From NCBI RefSeq assembly GCF_003315795.1, contig NZ_QMEY01000002.1:62001-126000 (forward strand): a DNA stretch of 64,000 bases, in the 5' to 3' direction. The stretch comes from Spongiactinospora rosea (GTDB lineage: Bacteria; Actinomycetota; Actinomycetes; Streptosporangiales; Streptosporangiaceae). The notes beneath the pieces are model-generated. The model saw only the letters and a program-made list of their open reading frames with translations, searched no databases and had not been told where the DNA came from. Of the stretch, positions 1 through 8,856 are shown piece after piece. A program made the translations under genes and the position numbers. Positions within the stretch are counted from its first letter, which is position 1. Every line of letters starts with the position of its first letter.

Positions 1-3000
1 GTCGTAGCTGTAGGTGGTGACGGTGGTCTCGTTGCCCTCGCCGAGCTTTTCGTGGCGTTTAACGTGGTCGAAGCCGTCGTAGACGTACTTCTCCAGCGTT
101 GTCCCGCCGCCGGTGATGGACCGCAGGCGGCCGTAGGGGTCGTAGTTGTGGTTCGCCGTAGCGCCGCCGGTGGTGGTGGAGATCAGACGGTTACGGTCGT
201 AGGCGAAGGTGGTCTCCTTGCCCTTGACGTTCTCCTCGTAGACGTTGCTATTGGCGTCGTGGAAGTACGTCTCGGTGGACGCTGCACCGCTGACCGGGGT
301 TTTGACGGTCTTGGCGATGCGGTCGCGAGGATCGTAGGCGTAGGTGTAGGTGTGTTCCAGATATTTGCCTGGGTCATCGGCGTTCTGGATTTTGGCTTCG
401 TCGCGGGCGCGGTGCAGGTTGCCCTGGTAGCCGATGGTGTGCTCGGCTACGACCGTGCCGTTCGGCTTCTTTTCCAGGCTGTGGCGGAGCAGGCCGTCCA
501 AGAAGTAGTCGTAGGTGACGGTGTTGCCGTTGCCCTTGGTCTCGGTCAGGCGTTCGGCGCGCGGGGTGTAGGTGTAGCGGGTGACCTTAGGGTCGGTGTC
601 GGTCGTGGACTTGCGGTTGGTGATGGAGTTGACCAGGTCGCGGACGTCGTAGCCGTAGTCGGCGATGGTCTTGTCGTGGGTGCGGCGGGTGACCGCGCCG
701 TTCTCGTTGTAGGCGTAGGTCGTGGTGTTCTTGGCCGTGCCGTCGAGCTTTTCGATGATGCGCTGGATCTGGTTGAGCCCGGTGTAGGCGATGTCCCAGT
801 CGTCGATCTTGGCGGTGCTGGTCCGGTCGAGGATGCCGATCAGGTTGGCGTTGGGGTCGTAGGAGTAGGTGAAGTCCTTCTTCTCACCGTCGGCGGCGTC
901 GGTGTCGCGGACGAACTGGACGGCGTCGGCCGCCACGGTTCCGTTGGCCTTGTCGGTGAGGGTGATCGAGTACGGGGTGTCCTTGGTGAACTCGTACTCG
1001 CCGAGGGTGACCCAGGTGTCGGGCTTCTTGGTCTGGTCATGCGTCACGTCCGCCGTGCCGCTCGCGTGTTTGACCAGGTATCGAGCGTTGGTGGCGGTGG
1101 CTCCGGCGGGGTAGCGGACTTGGACCTTGTAGGTGCCGGTCTCCGGCGGGGTCAGGTTCCAGGTGAGGGATGACTTGCCCGTCCCGGCGGAGGCGACGGC
1201 GTGGTCATAGCCGAGATCGGCCGACTTGGTCGGCGAACCGGCTGGGCGGGTCCAGGTGCCGGTCGTCTTGGTGGTGGTGTCGGAGTTGTCGGCCAGGACG
1301 GCGTCGATGTCGAGCGGGACGCCGTTGTCGGAGTGGGTCTTGGTCTTGCCGTCCGGGTAGTACGACCAGTCCTGGGCGCGCTGGGAGGAGCCGCCCGCCG
1401 AGGTGACGGTGCGGTTGGTCTGCAGCCCCAGTTCGTTGTAGTCGTAGCTGGTCTGGATGTCCCACGGGTCGGTGCTGGTCTTGGTCCAGCCGTTGTCCCA
1501 GTAGGTCGTCGTGGAGACGTTGCGGACCGCCTGCCCGTGGGATGGCGGGTGGGAGATCTCCTTCAGCCGGGACACCGCGTCGTAGACGTAGCGGACGGAG
1601 TCGGGCGTGTTGTAGCGGGCGTCGTCGCGGTCGAAGGGGTGGATCTCTTCGATCGGCCGGTTGAGCTTGTCGTACTTGGTCTCGTTGACGAAGTCGCCTG
1701 GGTCGTCGGTGGTCTCGACACCGCGTGGAGTGATGGTCTTGGTCTTGTTGCCGACCTGGTCGTACTCGAACCGGGTGATGGTGTACTTGACCACCCCGTC
1801 CGCAGAGGAGTGCGGAACCTTGGTCTCGATCACCGCCCCACGCCGGTCATAGACGGTGTGGGTGGTATTGCCCTCCTGGTCGGTAGTGGCGGTGACCAGG
1901 CCGTCGCGGTCATAGGTCGTGGCGGTCTGGTGGCCGGCGGCGTCCTTGACCGTCTTCACCTGGTGGTTGCGGTCGTAGGTGGTGGTGACAGTGTGGTCAG
2001 CCGGGTCGGTGGTGGCGTTCTTGCGCGGGTCGACCACCTTGGTCACGTTGCCGACGTTGTCGTAGGTGTAGGTGATCTTGTGACGCTCTGCGTTCAGTAC
2101 GTCGGTGAGCTGGTAGATCGGGTCGTAGACGTAGCTGGTGGTGAAGTCGCCGGGGGCGACGGTCAGGTTGCCCTTCGGCTCGGTCTGGGTGATCAGGTTG
2201 CCGGCCAGGTCGTAGGTCATGCTGGCCTTGCGCTCCGGGCCGTCCGGAGTGTCCTTGGGTAACAGGGATTCGAGGAGCTGGTCGGCTCTGTCGTAGACCG
2301 CGTTGGAGGTCGCGCCGTTGGGGGCGGTCATCGTGGTGATGTTGTCGTTGCGGTCGTACTCGGGCGCCGGGGTGGTGATGTACTTGCCTGCGGCCTGGTC
2401 CTTCGGGACGCGGTTTTCCAGTGGGCGTTTGAAGACGTCGTAGGTCTGGGTGGTCTTCTTGCCCAGCGCGTCGGTGACCGACAGCACGTTGCCGCGCACG
2501 TCGTAGCCGGTGGTGGTGATGTTGCCGTACGCGTCGGTGATCTTCGCCGGGTAGCCGGTGGCGTGGTAGTCACCGTAGGAGGCGGGGTTGCCGTTGGCGT
2601 CCACCGACCTCAGCAACTGGCCGTGCCCGTCGTACTCGTACGACGTGGTGTAGTCGCCCGCCGCCGAAGAGGCGACGCCGAGCGGGTCGGTGACGGTCTT
2701 CAGGTTGCCTCGCGCGTCGTAGCCGAAGGCCCACTTGCGACCCTCCGGCGAGGTCTTCTCGACCAGGTCGGCGACGTGGCCGTTCAGGCCGGTCTGGTAG
2801 ACCAGCGTGGTCGGGGCGGTGCCGTTGGCGTTGGCCTCCGCATCACGAAGGGTGAGCGGGAAGCCGGTCTTGGTGTCATAGGTCCAGGTGGTGAGGGCAC
2901 CGTTGGCTTCGGTGAGCTTGATGGTGTTGTGGTCGTCGTCCCATTCCGCCGCCGTGGTCTCGTTCTTGGCGTTGGTGATCGACGTCGCCCGGCCGTACGC

Positions 3001-6000
3001 GTCCAGCAGGTACCGCGTCGAATGCCGCAGCGGATCGGTGACCGTGGTACGCACCGCGCGGGTGAACGGGCCGGTGTCGTAGTCGAAGCCGGTCACCCCG
3101 CCCAGCCGGTCCACGATCGAGGCGACCCGCAGCTTGCACCAGAACAGCGAGTGCGTGCGGTGGTAGGTGAACCTCGTGGTGTTGCCACGGGGGTCGGTGA
3201 CGCCGGTCAGCTTGGTGTTGCCGATCCCCCAGCCCGAGTCGTAGTCGAACCCGAACGTCTTGGCCTGGGCATCCCCGGCCCCGTCGACCGTACGGGCCAG
3301 TTCGCCCTTCAGCGTGTAGGTGAAGGTGACCTTCCGTCCGGCGATGTCGGTGATCGACTTAATGTTGTCGATGATGTGGGAGTTCGACAGCCGGCGCGCC
3401 GAGACCTCGCGACCTGCGCCATCGATGTAGGTGTAGTCCTGTCCACGCTTGTAGTAGTCGATCGTGAGTGTGCGGCGCCCGGTGGCGTCGGTGATGTGCT
3501 GGAGGAACTTGGTGACCTTGTTCCAGCACTTGGTGCGACGCTCGTAGCTGAACGTCATGGTGTTGCCGTTCTTGTCCACGATGGCCGACTGGTAGCCGTC
3601 CTCGTCGAAGAAGAACTGCGTGCGGTCCGGCTTGGTGAACACCCACTGCCGCAGCGGATCACGCGAGATCCGCGTCGGGTCGTCCGGCCTGGCCACCCGC
3701 TGGAGGTAGAGGTGGACGCCCTTCGGATGGGTGTAGTCGCAGATCGACGGGTTGCACTGGCTGCTCGGACGTCCGTGGGTGTCCAGCTTCCAGGTGTGGG
3801 TGGTGCCATCGCCGTCGGTCAGCCGGAGCTGCTGGGGCCAGTTGCTCCAGGTGGGGTGGAAGGTCAGCGGCGAACCGAGCCGTTGCAGCGACGATGTCTG
3901 AAGCGACCAGCCGTACCCGGCCGATGAGGAACTGGTGTCCAGGCTGTTGTAGGTCATCCGGGCGAAGGTCTGCGGCCCGCGCGAGGGGTTGGAGAACGCG
4001 TTATAGCCCCATACCAGGTTCCCGGAATAGGCGTTGACCAGGGCGGTTCCGCCTGCGCCGGTGTTCTTGCCGGAGTAGGTGTAGAACTTCTCCGCCCCGA
4101 GCTGGTCGCTGGTCGGGGCCTCCAGCCGTACCCGCTGCGGCAGGCGCGGCAGGCGGTGGGAGCCGGACTTCCAGCCGGTGCCGTCCCACACGTCCCAGCT
4201 CAGGGTGGCGGCCTCGGCGTGGTTGGTGCCCTCACCGGTCAGCTCGGGCGCGGTCACCGCGGCGGCGACCACCGTGCTCTGACCAGGAGCGAGGTCTTCG
4301 GGCAGCCGGGTCTTGATCTGGTTGGCGGGGGTGGAGACGTCGGTGCCGTCCGGCTGGGTCCAGTGGTAGCCCAGTTCGGTGGACGCGGCCGGCCACACGT
4401 GGTCGGTTGTGTTGGTCACCACGACCGGGACCTGTGTCTGTGCAGCGGTGTCCAGCCGGTCGGGGGTGCCGGGGGCGTAGAAGGTACTGGCCCCGTCCGA
4501 GGTGTCCCGGTACGTCACCCGCAGCCGGGGGCGCAGCAGCGGTTCGTCGGCCTCGGTGGACAGGAACGAGATCGACTGCTTGGCCGTACCGGCCTCGTTG
4601 GCGACCTTGACCAGCAGTCCATGATTGGCAGCCGGGTCGGCGATCCATGCCTTGGCCGCGCCGGTGACGGTCAGGCGACGCCAGCCGGGGGCGGCGGTCA
4701 GGCCGGTGGCCGAGCCCAGGGCCGGGGCGGCCACATCACCACCCGGGGTGGTCCATGGAGTGGCCCAGGTCGCGGACTCGTCGAAGCCCTTGGTCAGGCG
4801 GTGCGCGTCGAGGCGTACGCCGGAGCCGGTGGCGTTCGCGCTCCACAGTGACAGCGACGCGTCGGTGATCTGCGCGCCCTCGGGGACCTTGGCGGCGAAG
4901 TCCTCGAACTTCACCACCGCTCGGGTGTTGCCCTGCGCCGTGGCGGTGTTGCCGACCTGGAGGCGCTTGCCGTCGTGGCCCGCTGACGGCTCGCCGGACG
5001 CCAGCGTGGTGTCGGCCGAGCCCGCGACCACGGTGGTGATCTCACCGGGCCGCGGCAGGATCACCCGCAGTTCCTGGGACGGTACCACCTCGCCGTTGGC
5101 CAGCACCGCCTCGATCCGGTAGGTGGCCTCGTGGGTGTAGGCGGGGTCGTAGACCGCGTACGGGTCGCCGCCGCTGCTGGTGTCGGTGTAGCCGGCGACA
5201 TCCGGCGACAACGTGGCGACAAGGCCGTCATCGCTGGTGGACTGGCCGTTGCCGTTCTGGCAGCCCGACGGGCAGTACCGATACAGCCGGTATTCCACCA
5301 GGTCATCGGACGCGTCACCGGGGGTCGGGTCGGCGTACGGCGTCCAGGTCAGGTCCGAGCCGAGCGCGGTTGCGACCGGCCCCGGGCTCAGCGTCACGGA
5401 CGGCTTGCCCCAGGTGATGATCAGTTTGGGGTGGCTGGCGGTGTCGCCGATCATGCCGTCGCCGCCGTACAGGTCCTCGCTCGACTCGTACACCGGCCCG
5501 CCGACCTTTCCGGCGGCGCTCTCGTCGGCGGCCTTCAGCGCGATGCCGTGCATCGGCGCCTCCGCCGAGGACAGCCAGCCGTTCACCACCGAGGTCACGT
5601 TGAAGGCATGCCAGCGGGACACCTCGCCGGGCCGGCGGGTGACGGTGGCGGCGACGGTGGACGAGTAGGTCGGCTGGGTGTTCCAGGTGACGTCGTAGGA
5701 GTCCCATTCGGAGGTGATCTCCCGGGCCTCCACGGTCACCGGGCCGGCCTCGCCGAGCGCCTGGTCGAAGTACGTCTCCAGGCGGGCCTCGTCGACCCGC
5801 GAGCCGATCGGGATCTCTGAGGGGATGTTGAACCGCATCAGCGCCCGGTTGATCCCGGTCGCGGTCTTGCCGACCGGCAGTTGCCAGGCGGCGTCGAAGT
5901 TGGTGGTCTTCTTGGCGGAGTCGACGTAGGTGTCGAATCGCTCCGGCGACAGGCGAAAGGTCGGGTCGATCAGGACCGGCCACTTGCGGTCGGGCGCGGC

Positions 6001-6993
6001 CAGCCAGCCAGAGTCGGGGGTGATGGTGATCGTGGTCTGGCCGTCTTTCTCGACGAGGTCCTGCTTGACGGCGTCGGTGTGGCGCAGGCCGTAGGGCGAG
6101 GCGGGGTCCTTGGCCGAGTCGGCCATGAACGGCTTGGGTACGGTGAACACCGCCGTCCCGTCATCGGCGGTGAAGGCGATGGAACCGTCGGCGTTCTGTA
6201 CCGGCTTCAGGCCCTCGCTGTTGACGGTGAAGCTCAGCGGGGCGGTCGGCGGCTTGGACAGCACGATCAGCTCTTTCAGGCCCTCCGGCGTGACCACGTA
6301 GACCAGGTCGGCCCCGTCCCACACGCCCGGGTAGGTGACCTTGGAGCCTTCGGCCTTGGGCGTGATCTGCTTGGCCTCGCCGGGCAGAGCGATGGTCACC
6401 CGGCGGTCGCCCAGGGCGATCTGGGCGAGCTTGCCCGTTGTGTCACCGAAGCGGGAGCTGAATCCGGTGGCGTCGTTGCCGAGCACGAACCCCTGCTCGG
6501 CGACCGGCCGAACGCGCGGGTCGATGTCGCGCCAGACGCCCTTGGCGTCGCGGTAGTGCGCCGGTACCGCCGACACCTCGGCCTGGCGGCGGCCGTCTTC
6601 GAGCTCGAACAGCTTGTTGTGCGCGGTACGCTCACCGGTCAGCTCTTTGACGCGTTTGCCGGGCTTGGCCGCTTTGCGAGGAGTGGGCGGCGGGTCGGCG
6701 CGTCCGGGAAGCGGGGCCATGCCCTCGGCAGGACGCGTACCGCCCTCGGGCTCGGGTTCCAAAGTCTCGCGCAGCCAGGTCAGCGGCGTGGTCAGCCAGG
6801 TGCCGATCTTGGTCAGCAACGCGCTGCCGGTGACGGGGGCCTGGCTGTCGGCGAGGGCGGGCGAGGCGGGAGCGAGGGAGGCCGTGAGCGTGACGGCCAT
6901 GGTGATGATCAGGAGCCGGCGGAGCGGGTGGCGCCACCGTTTTCTGTTGGTGTTGCGCGAGGTTCGGACCGAACGTAACAGCGGAGAACTCAT
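1..6993 (-). CDS. Secreted DNRLRE / YD-repeat (RHS) wall protein, 3' end outside window
   Basis: An open frame of 2,331 codons without interruption runs from ATG at 6993 to the window edge, so the C-terminus is missing. A GGGGTGA-like ribosome site lies just upstream. Residues 1 to about 48 form a signal peptide (Arg-rich start, hydrophobic core, ALAD cleavage region). Two DNRLRE-type beta domains follow (roughly residues 330-500 and 610-780), then a linker and a long array of YD repeats (for example YEYDGHGQLLRSVDANGNP) from about residue 1,100 on. Near residues 1,940-2,030 (about nt 900-1175) a golvesin-like beta-sandwich interrupts the array (GTYKVQVRYPAG). The family forms hollow RHS shells that often carry a C-terminal toxin; any such toxin would lie left of the window. 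Function beyond a large cell-surface or polymorphic-toxin-like protein is inferred. Confidence 0.9.
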   Translation of the reverse strand, partial: MSSPLLRSVRTSRNTNRKRWRHPLRRLLIITMAVTLTASLAPASPALADSQAPVTGSALLTKIGTWLTTPLTWLRETLEPEPEGGTRPAEGMAPLPGRADPPPTPRKAAKPGKRVKELTGERTAHNKLFELEDGRRQAEVSAVPAHYRDAKGVWRDIDPRVRPVAEQGFVLGNDATGFSSRFGDTTGKLAQIALGDRRVTIALPGEAKQITPKAEGSKVTYPGVWDGADLVYVVTPEGLKELIVLSKPPTAPLSFTVNSEGLKPVQNADGSIAFTADDGTAVFTVPKPFMADSAKDPASPYGLRHTDAVKQDLVEKDGQTTITITPDSGWLAAPDRKWPVLIDPTFRLSPERFDTYVDSAKKTTNFDAAWQLPVGKTATGINRALMRFNIPSEIPIGSRVDEARLETYFDQALGEAGPVTVEAREITSEWDSYDVTWNTQPTYSSTVAATVTRRPGEVSRWHAFNVTSVVNGWLSSAEAPMHGIALKAADESAAGKVGGPVYESSEDLYGGDGMIGDTASHPKLIITWGKPSVTLSPGPVATALGSDLTWTPYADPTPGDASDDLVEYRLYRYCPSGCQNGNGQSTSDDGLVATLSPDVAGYTDTSSGGDPYAVYDPAYTHEATYRIEAVLANGEVVPSQELRVILPRPGEITTVVAGSADTTLASGEPSAGHDGKRLQVGNTATAQGNTRAVVKFEDFAAKVPEGAQITDASLSLWSANATGSGVRLDAHRLTKGFDESATWATPWTTPGGDVAAPALGSATGLTAAPGWRRLTVTGAAKAWIADPAANHGLLVKVANEAGTAKQSISFLSTEADEPLLRPRLRVTYRDTSDGASTFYAPGTPDRLDTAAQTQVPVVVTNTTDHVWPAASTELGYHWTQPDGTDVSTPANQIKTRLPEDLAPGQSTVVAAAVTAPELTGEGTNHAEAATLSWDVWDGTGWKSGSHRLPRLPQRVRLEAPTSDQLGAEKFYTYSGKNTGAGGTALVNAYSGNLVWGYNAFSNPSRGPQTFARMTYNSLDTSSSSAGYGWSLQTSSLQRLGSPLTFHPTWSNWPQQLRLTDGDGTTHTWKLDTHGRPSSQCNPSICDYTHPKGVHLYLQRVARPDDPTRISRDPLRQWVFTKPDRTQFFFDEDGYQSAIVDKNGNTMTFSYERRTKCWNKVTKFLQHITDATGRRTLTIDYYKRGQDYTYIDGAGREVSARRLSNSHIIDNIKSITDIAGRKVTFTYTLKGELARTVDGAGDAQAKTFGFDYDSGWGIGNTKLTGVTDPRGNTTRFTYHRTHSLFWCKLRVASIVDRLGGVTGFDYDTGPFTRAVRTTVTDPLRHSTRYLLDAYGRATSITNAKNETTAAEWDDDHNTIKLTEANGALTTWTYDTKTGFPLTLRDAEANANGTAPTTLVYQTGLNGHVADLVEKTSPEGRKWAFGYDARGNLKTVTDPLGVASSAAGDYTTSYEYDGHGQLLRSVDANGNPASYGDYHATGYPAKITDAYGNITTTGYDVRGNVLSVTDALGKKTTQTYDVFKRPLENRVPKDQAAGKYITTPAPEYDRNDNITTMTAPNGATSNAVYDRADQLLESLLPKDTPDGPERKASMTYDLAGNLITQTEPKGNLTVAPGDFTTSYVYDPIYQLTDVLNAERHKITYTYDNVGNVTKVVDPRKNATTDPADHTVTTTYDRNHQVKTVKDAAGHQTATTYDRDGLVTATTDQEGNTTHTVYDRRGAVIETKVPHSSADGVVKYTITRFEYDQVGNKTKTITPRGVETTDDPGDFVNETKYDKLNRPIEEIHPFDRDDARYNTPDSVRYVYDAVSRLKEISHPPSHGQAVRNVSTTTYWDNGWTKTSTDPWDIQTSYDYNELGLQTNRTVTSAGGSSQRAQDWSYYPDGKTKTHSDNGVPLDIDAVLADNSDTTTKTTGTWTRPAGSPTKSADLGYDHAVASAGTGKSSLTWNLTPPETGTYKVQVRYPAGATATNARYLVKHASGTADVTHDQTKKPDTWVTLGEYEFTKDTPYSITLTDKANGTVAADAVQFVRDTDAADGEKKDFTYSYDPNANLIGILDRTSTAKIDDWDIAYTGLNQIQRIIEKLDGTAKNTTTYAYNENGAVTRRTHDKTIADYGYDVRDLVNSITNRKSTTDTDPKVTRYTYTPRAERLTETKGNGNTVTYDYFLDGLLRHSLEKKPNGTVVAEHTIGYQGNLHRARDEAKIQNADDPGKYLEHTYTYAYDPRDRIAKTVKTPVSGAASTETYFHDANSNVYEENVKGKETTFAYDRNRLISTTTGGATANHNYDPYGRLRSITGGGTTLEKYVYDGFDHVKRHEKLGEGNETTVTTYSYD

Positions 6994-7000
6994 GAGTCAC

Positions 7001-8029
7001 CCCGGGTGATCTCGGTCACTGCGACGCCCCGAGGGTAGGAATCCGAACTGGTAATGTAAATCTTCCGTTAGATCGGTCCACAAAAGATCATGTAACGCCC
7101 AGCTAGCCGAAGGCGATTATTACGCCCCTGCCCGACTGGACCCCCGGCAGAACATCGAGGATTACCTGCAAATACAGTTGAGGCACGTAAAGCGTCAATT
7201 ACTCACCGCAGCAGCGACAGCACCTCCCAAGGGATGCCAAAGCGGATATGTGACATAGATCACACTTGCTTTGAAAATGCAAACTTTCAGTTCGCCGCGC
7301 AAGCAAAAGGCGCCATGACCACATCCTTCGCCTCACTACGGCCGCTGAGCTTCACATGCAGCACGCGAGGTGACATCGCATCTGAGCTGGGAGTCCATCG
7401 ATCGGGCAGCTCAATCAGATTGCGTATTCATTTCTAAAGAACGAACCACGAGTTACCGCCCCCTACGCCCCGCATGCGCCCCCTAGACCGCGACGGCCGC
7501 CCTAAGCGTCAATCAAATGTCGTCACTCCTGGAGATCGGCGACAATAATGGAATAAAACGATGGCGGCCCGCCGGCCGCCCCCACACCATGGCCGACGGC
7601 GAATTCTCGCGACAGAACACATGACCATGCCGCAATCCGGCACATGACACTACCCCACAGACCGGCATGACGATATCCGAGACTCTCCATGTCGAACTTG
7701 GGCCGTGGCCCTGCGGCCATACCCGGCTCCCGCATGCGGACGCTCTTCCGCGACATTCCAGTACCGACCAGGCCCGTGAGTCCCTAGGAGATCGGACAAG
7801 GCGGATGTGGTGAATGACGCTGGGGATAGCGTTGGGGCATGTGCGCCTCGGACCCAGATTTTCCCCGTGGGCAGATGGGAACGACTCGCCCTGAACACCC
7901 TCAGCCTAGGCGGACTCGTTCGCCTGCGCGTTGATCACGGTGCGGGTCGATCTACCGCACAGCACGGCCAAGCCATCCAACCGCGCGAGTCCCGCCAATT
8001 GGCGCGGATCGCTACGGGAGCCCACGCGA
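7001..8029. other. Gene-poor interval upstream of the RHS gene
   Basis: About 1 kb with no convincing gene. It is visibly more AT-rich than its surroundings around 7060-7440. Short frames exist on both strands but lack a sensible ribosome site or recognisable protein. The minus-strand promoter of the RHS gene should lie in 7000-7110 (TTGTGG and TTACAT elements about 18 bases apart near 7050-7080 are only a weak candidate). Confidence 0.5.
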
Positions 8030-8370
8030 AGATCACCAATGAAGTGTCGGGCAAGAATTTCAACCAGATGATGCTCACGCACATAGAGGTTTTTCACAGC
8101 ATCGGCCCGACGAATCACCCGCTCCGGCCCGCCGGTTCCACACCTGCCACACGGTGTGACGTGGATTCTCCGAAATGGACGCGACCGTGGGCAACGTCCA
8201 CCCCGCCCCCGACCGATGGGCATTGCGCTTCCTGTCGCCACGAGACGGGCACGGCACCCCACGCTCGTTCAACTTTCCGGGCGATACCGGCCAAGCTCAC
8301 CCCGCACAGGCGATGCGCGAAGATCCACCGCACCCGCGGTGCGGTCACCAGATCCGGATCCAGCCGCCGC
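8030..8370 (-). pseudogene. Decayed large serine recombinase (fragments of the Recombinase and zinc-ribbon region)
   Basis: Three minus-strand pieces in different frames read in order as a serine-integrase-type recombinase. Positions 8366-8274 give LDPDLVTAPRVRWIFAHRL and onward. After a one-base frame change at about 8273, 8272-8129 give NERGVPCPS, SGAGWTLPTV and WQVWNRR. After loss of the central part, 8103-8032 give DAVKNLYVREHHLVEILARH, the usual segment after the zinc ribbon. These motifs are standard for actinobacterial recombinase-family proteins. The catalytic serine domain is not seen. It is a dead remnant, probably of an integrated element near the defence island. Confidence 0.75.
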
Positions 8371-8856
8371 AACGCTTCCCGCGCTGACTCGAGCGCATAG
8401 CTATACCTCCCTAACGTCGTGCTGCATCGCGCCGAGTACGTCAGCAGGAAGCAGGGCGACCGCCGGACTGAGGCGACCATCGGCGGCCTCGCTCGCGTCG
8501 AGTTGCGCTCGCAGGGGCTGCACGATGGAGCCGGCCTCGTTCCACGTCCGAGAAGGGAGGTCGTCCGTGGTGACAACGGTCCCAGGATGCGACTTTGCTT
8601 CGGGTCACGGGCAACCTTCGGCGAATAGTGGCTCTGGGTGCTGGCGAAGGCATCGGCGACGAATGACGTATCAGTCGATTGACTATCAGAGCAAGAACTC
8701 GCCCTTAATCACATCATCCAGGCGATTCAGCCTCGGCACGGTCACATGCTGCCCGCCAAGCGCCTGAACCTTCTCCTGCGCGGCAATCATGAGGCAAGAA
8801 CGCTCACCCACCCGGCGACCGGCATCAACCGCCTCTCTACCCTCGAACGGAGACCG

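Noticed and set aside
52..3927. Long plus-strand frames (373, 353 and 454 codons) opposite the RHS gene
   Set aside because: They are Val/Gly/Arg-rich antisense shadows of YD repeats; the minus frame gives a continuous recognisable protein with signal peptide.
7234..7437. 67-codon plus-strand frame in the gene-poor region
   Set aside because: Ribosome-like AAGGG is directly adjacent to the ATG, no family is recognised and the sequence is low-complexity Ser/Arg/Thr.
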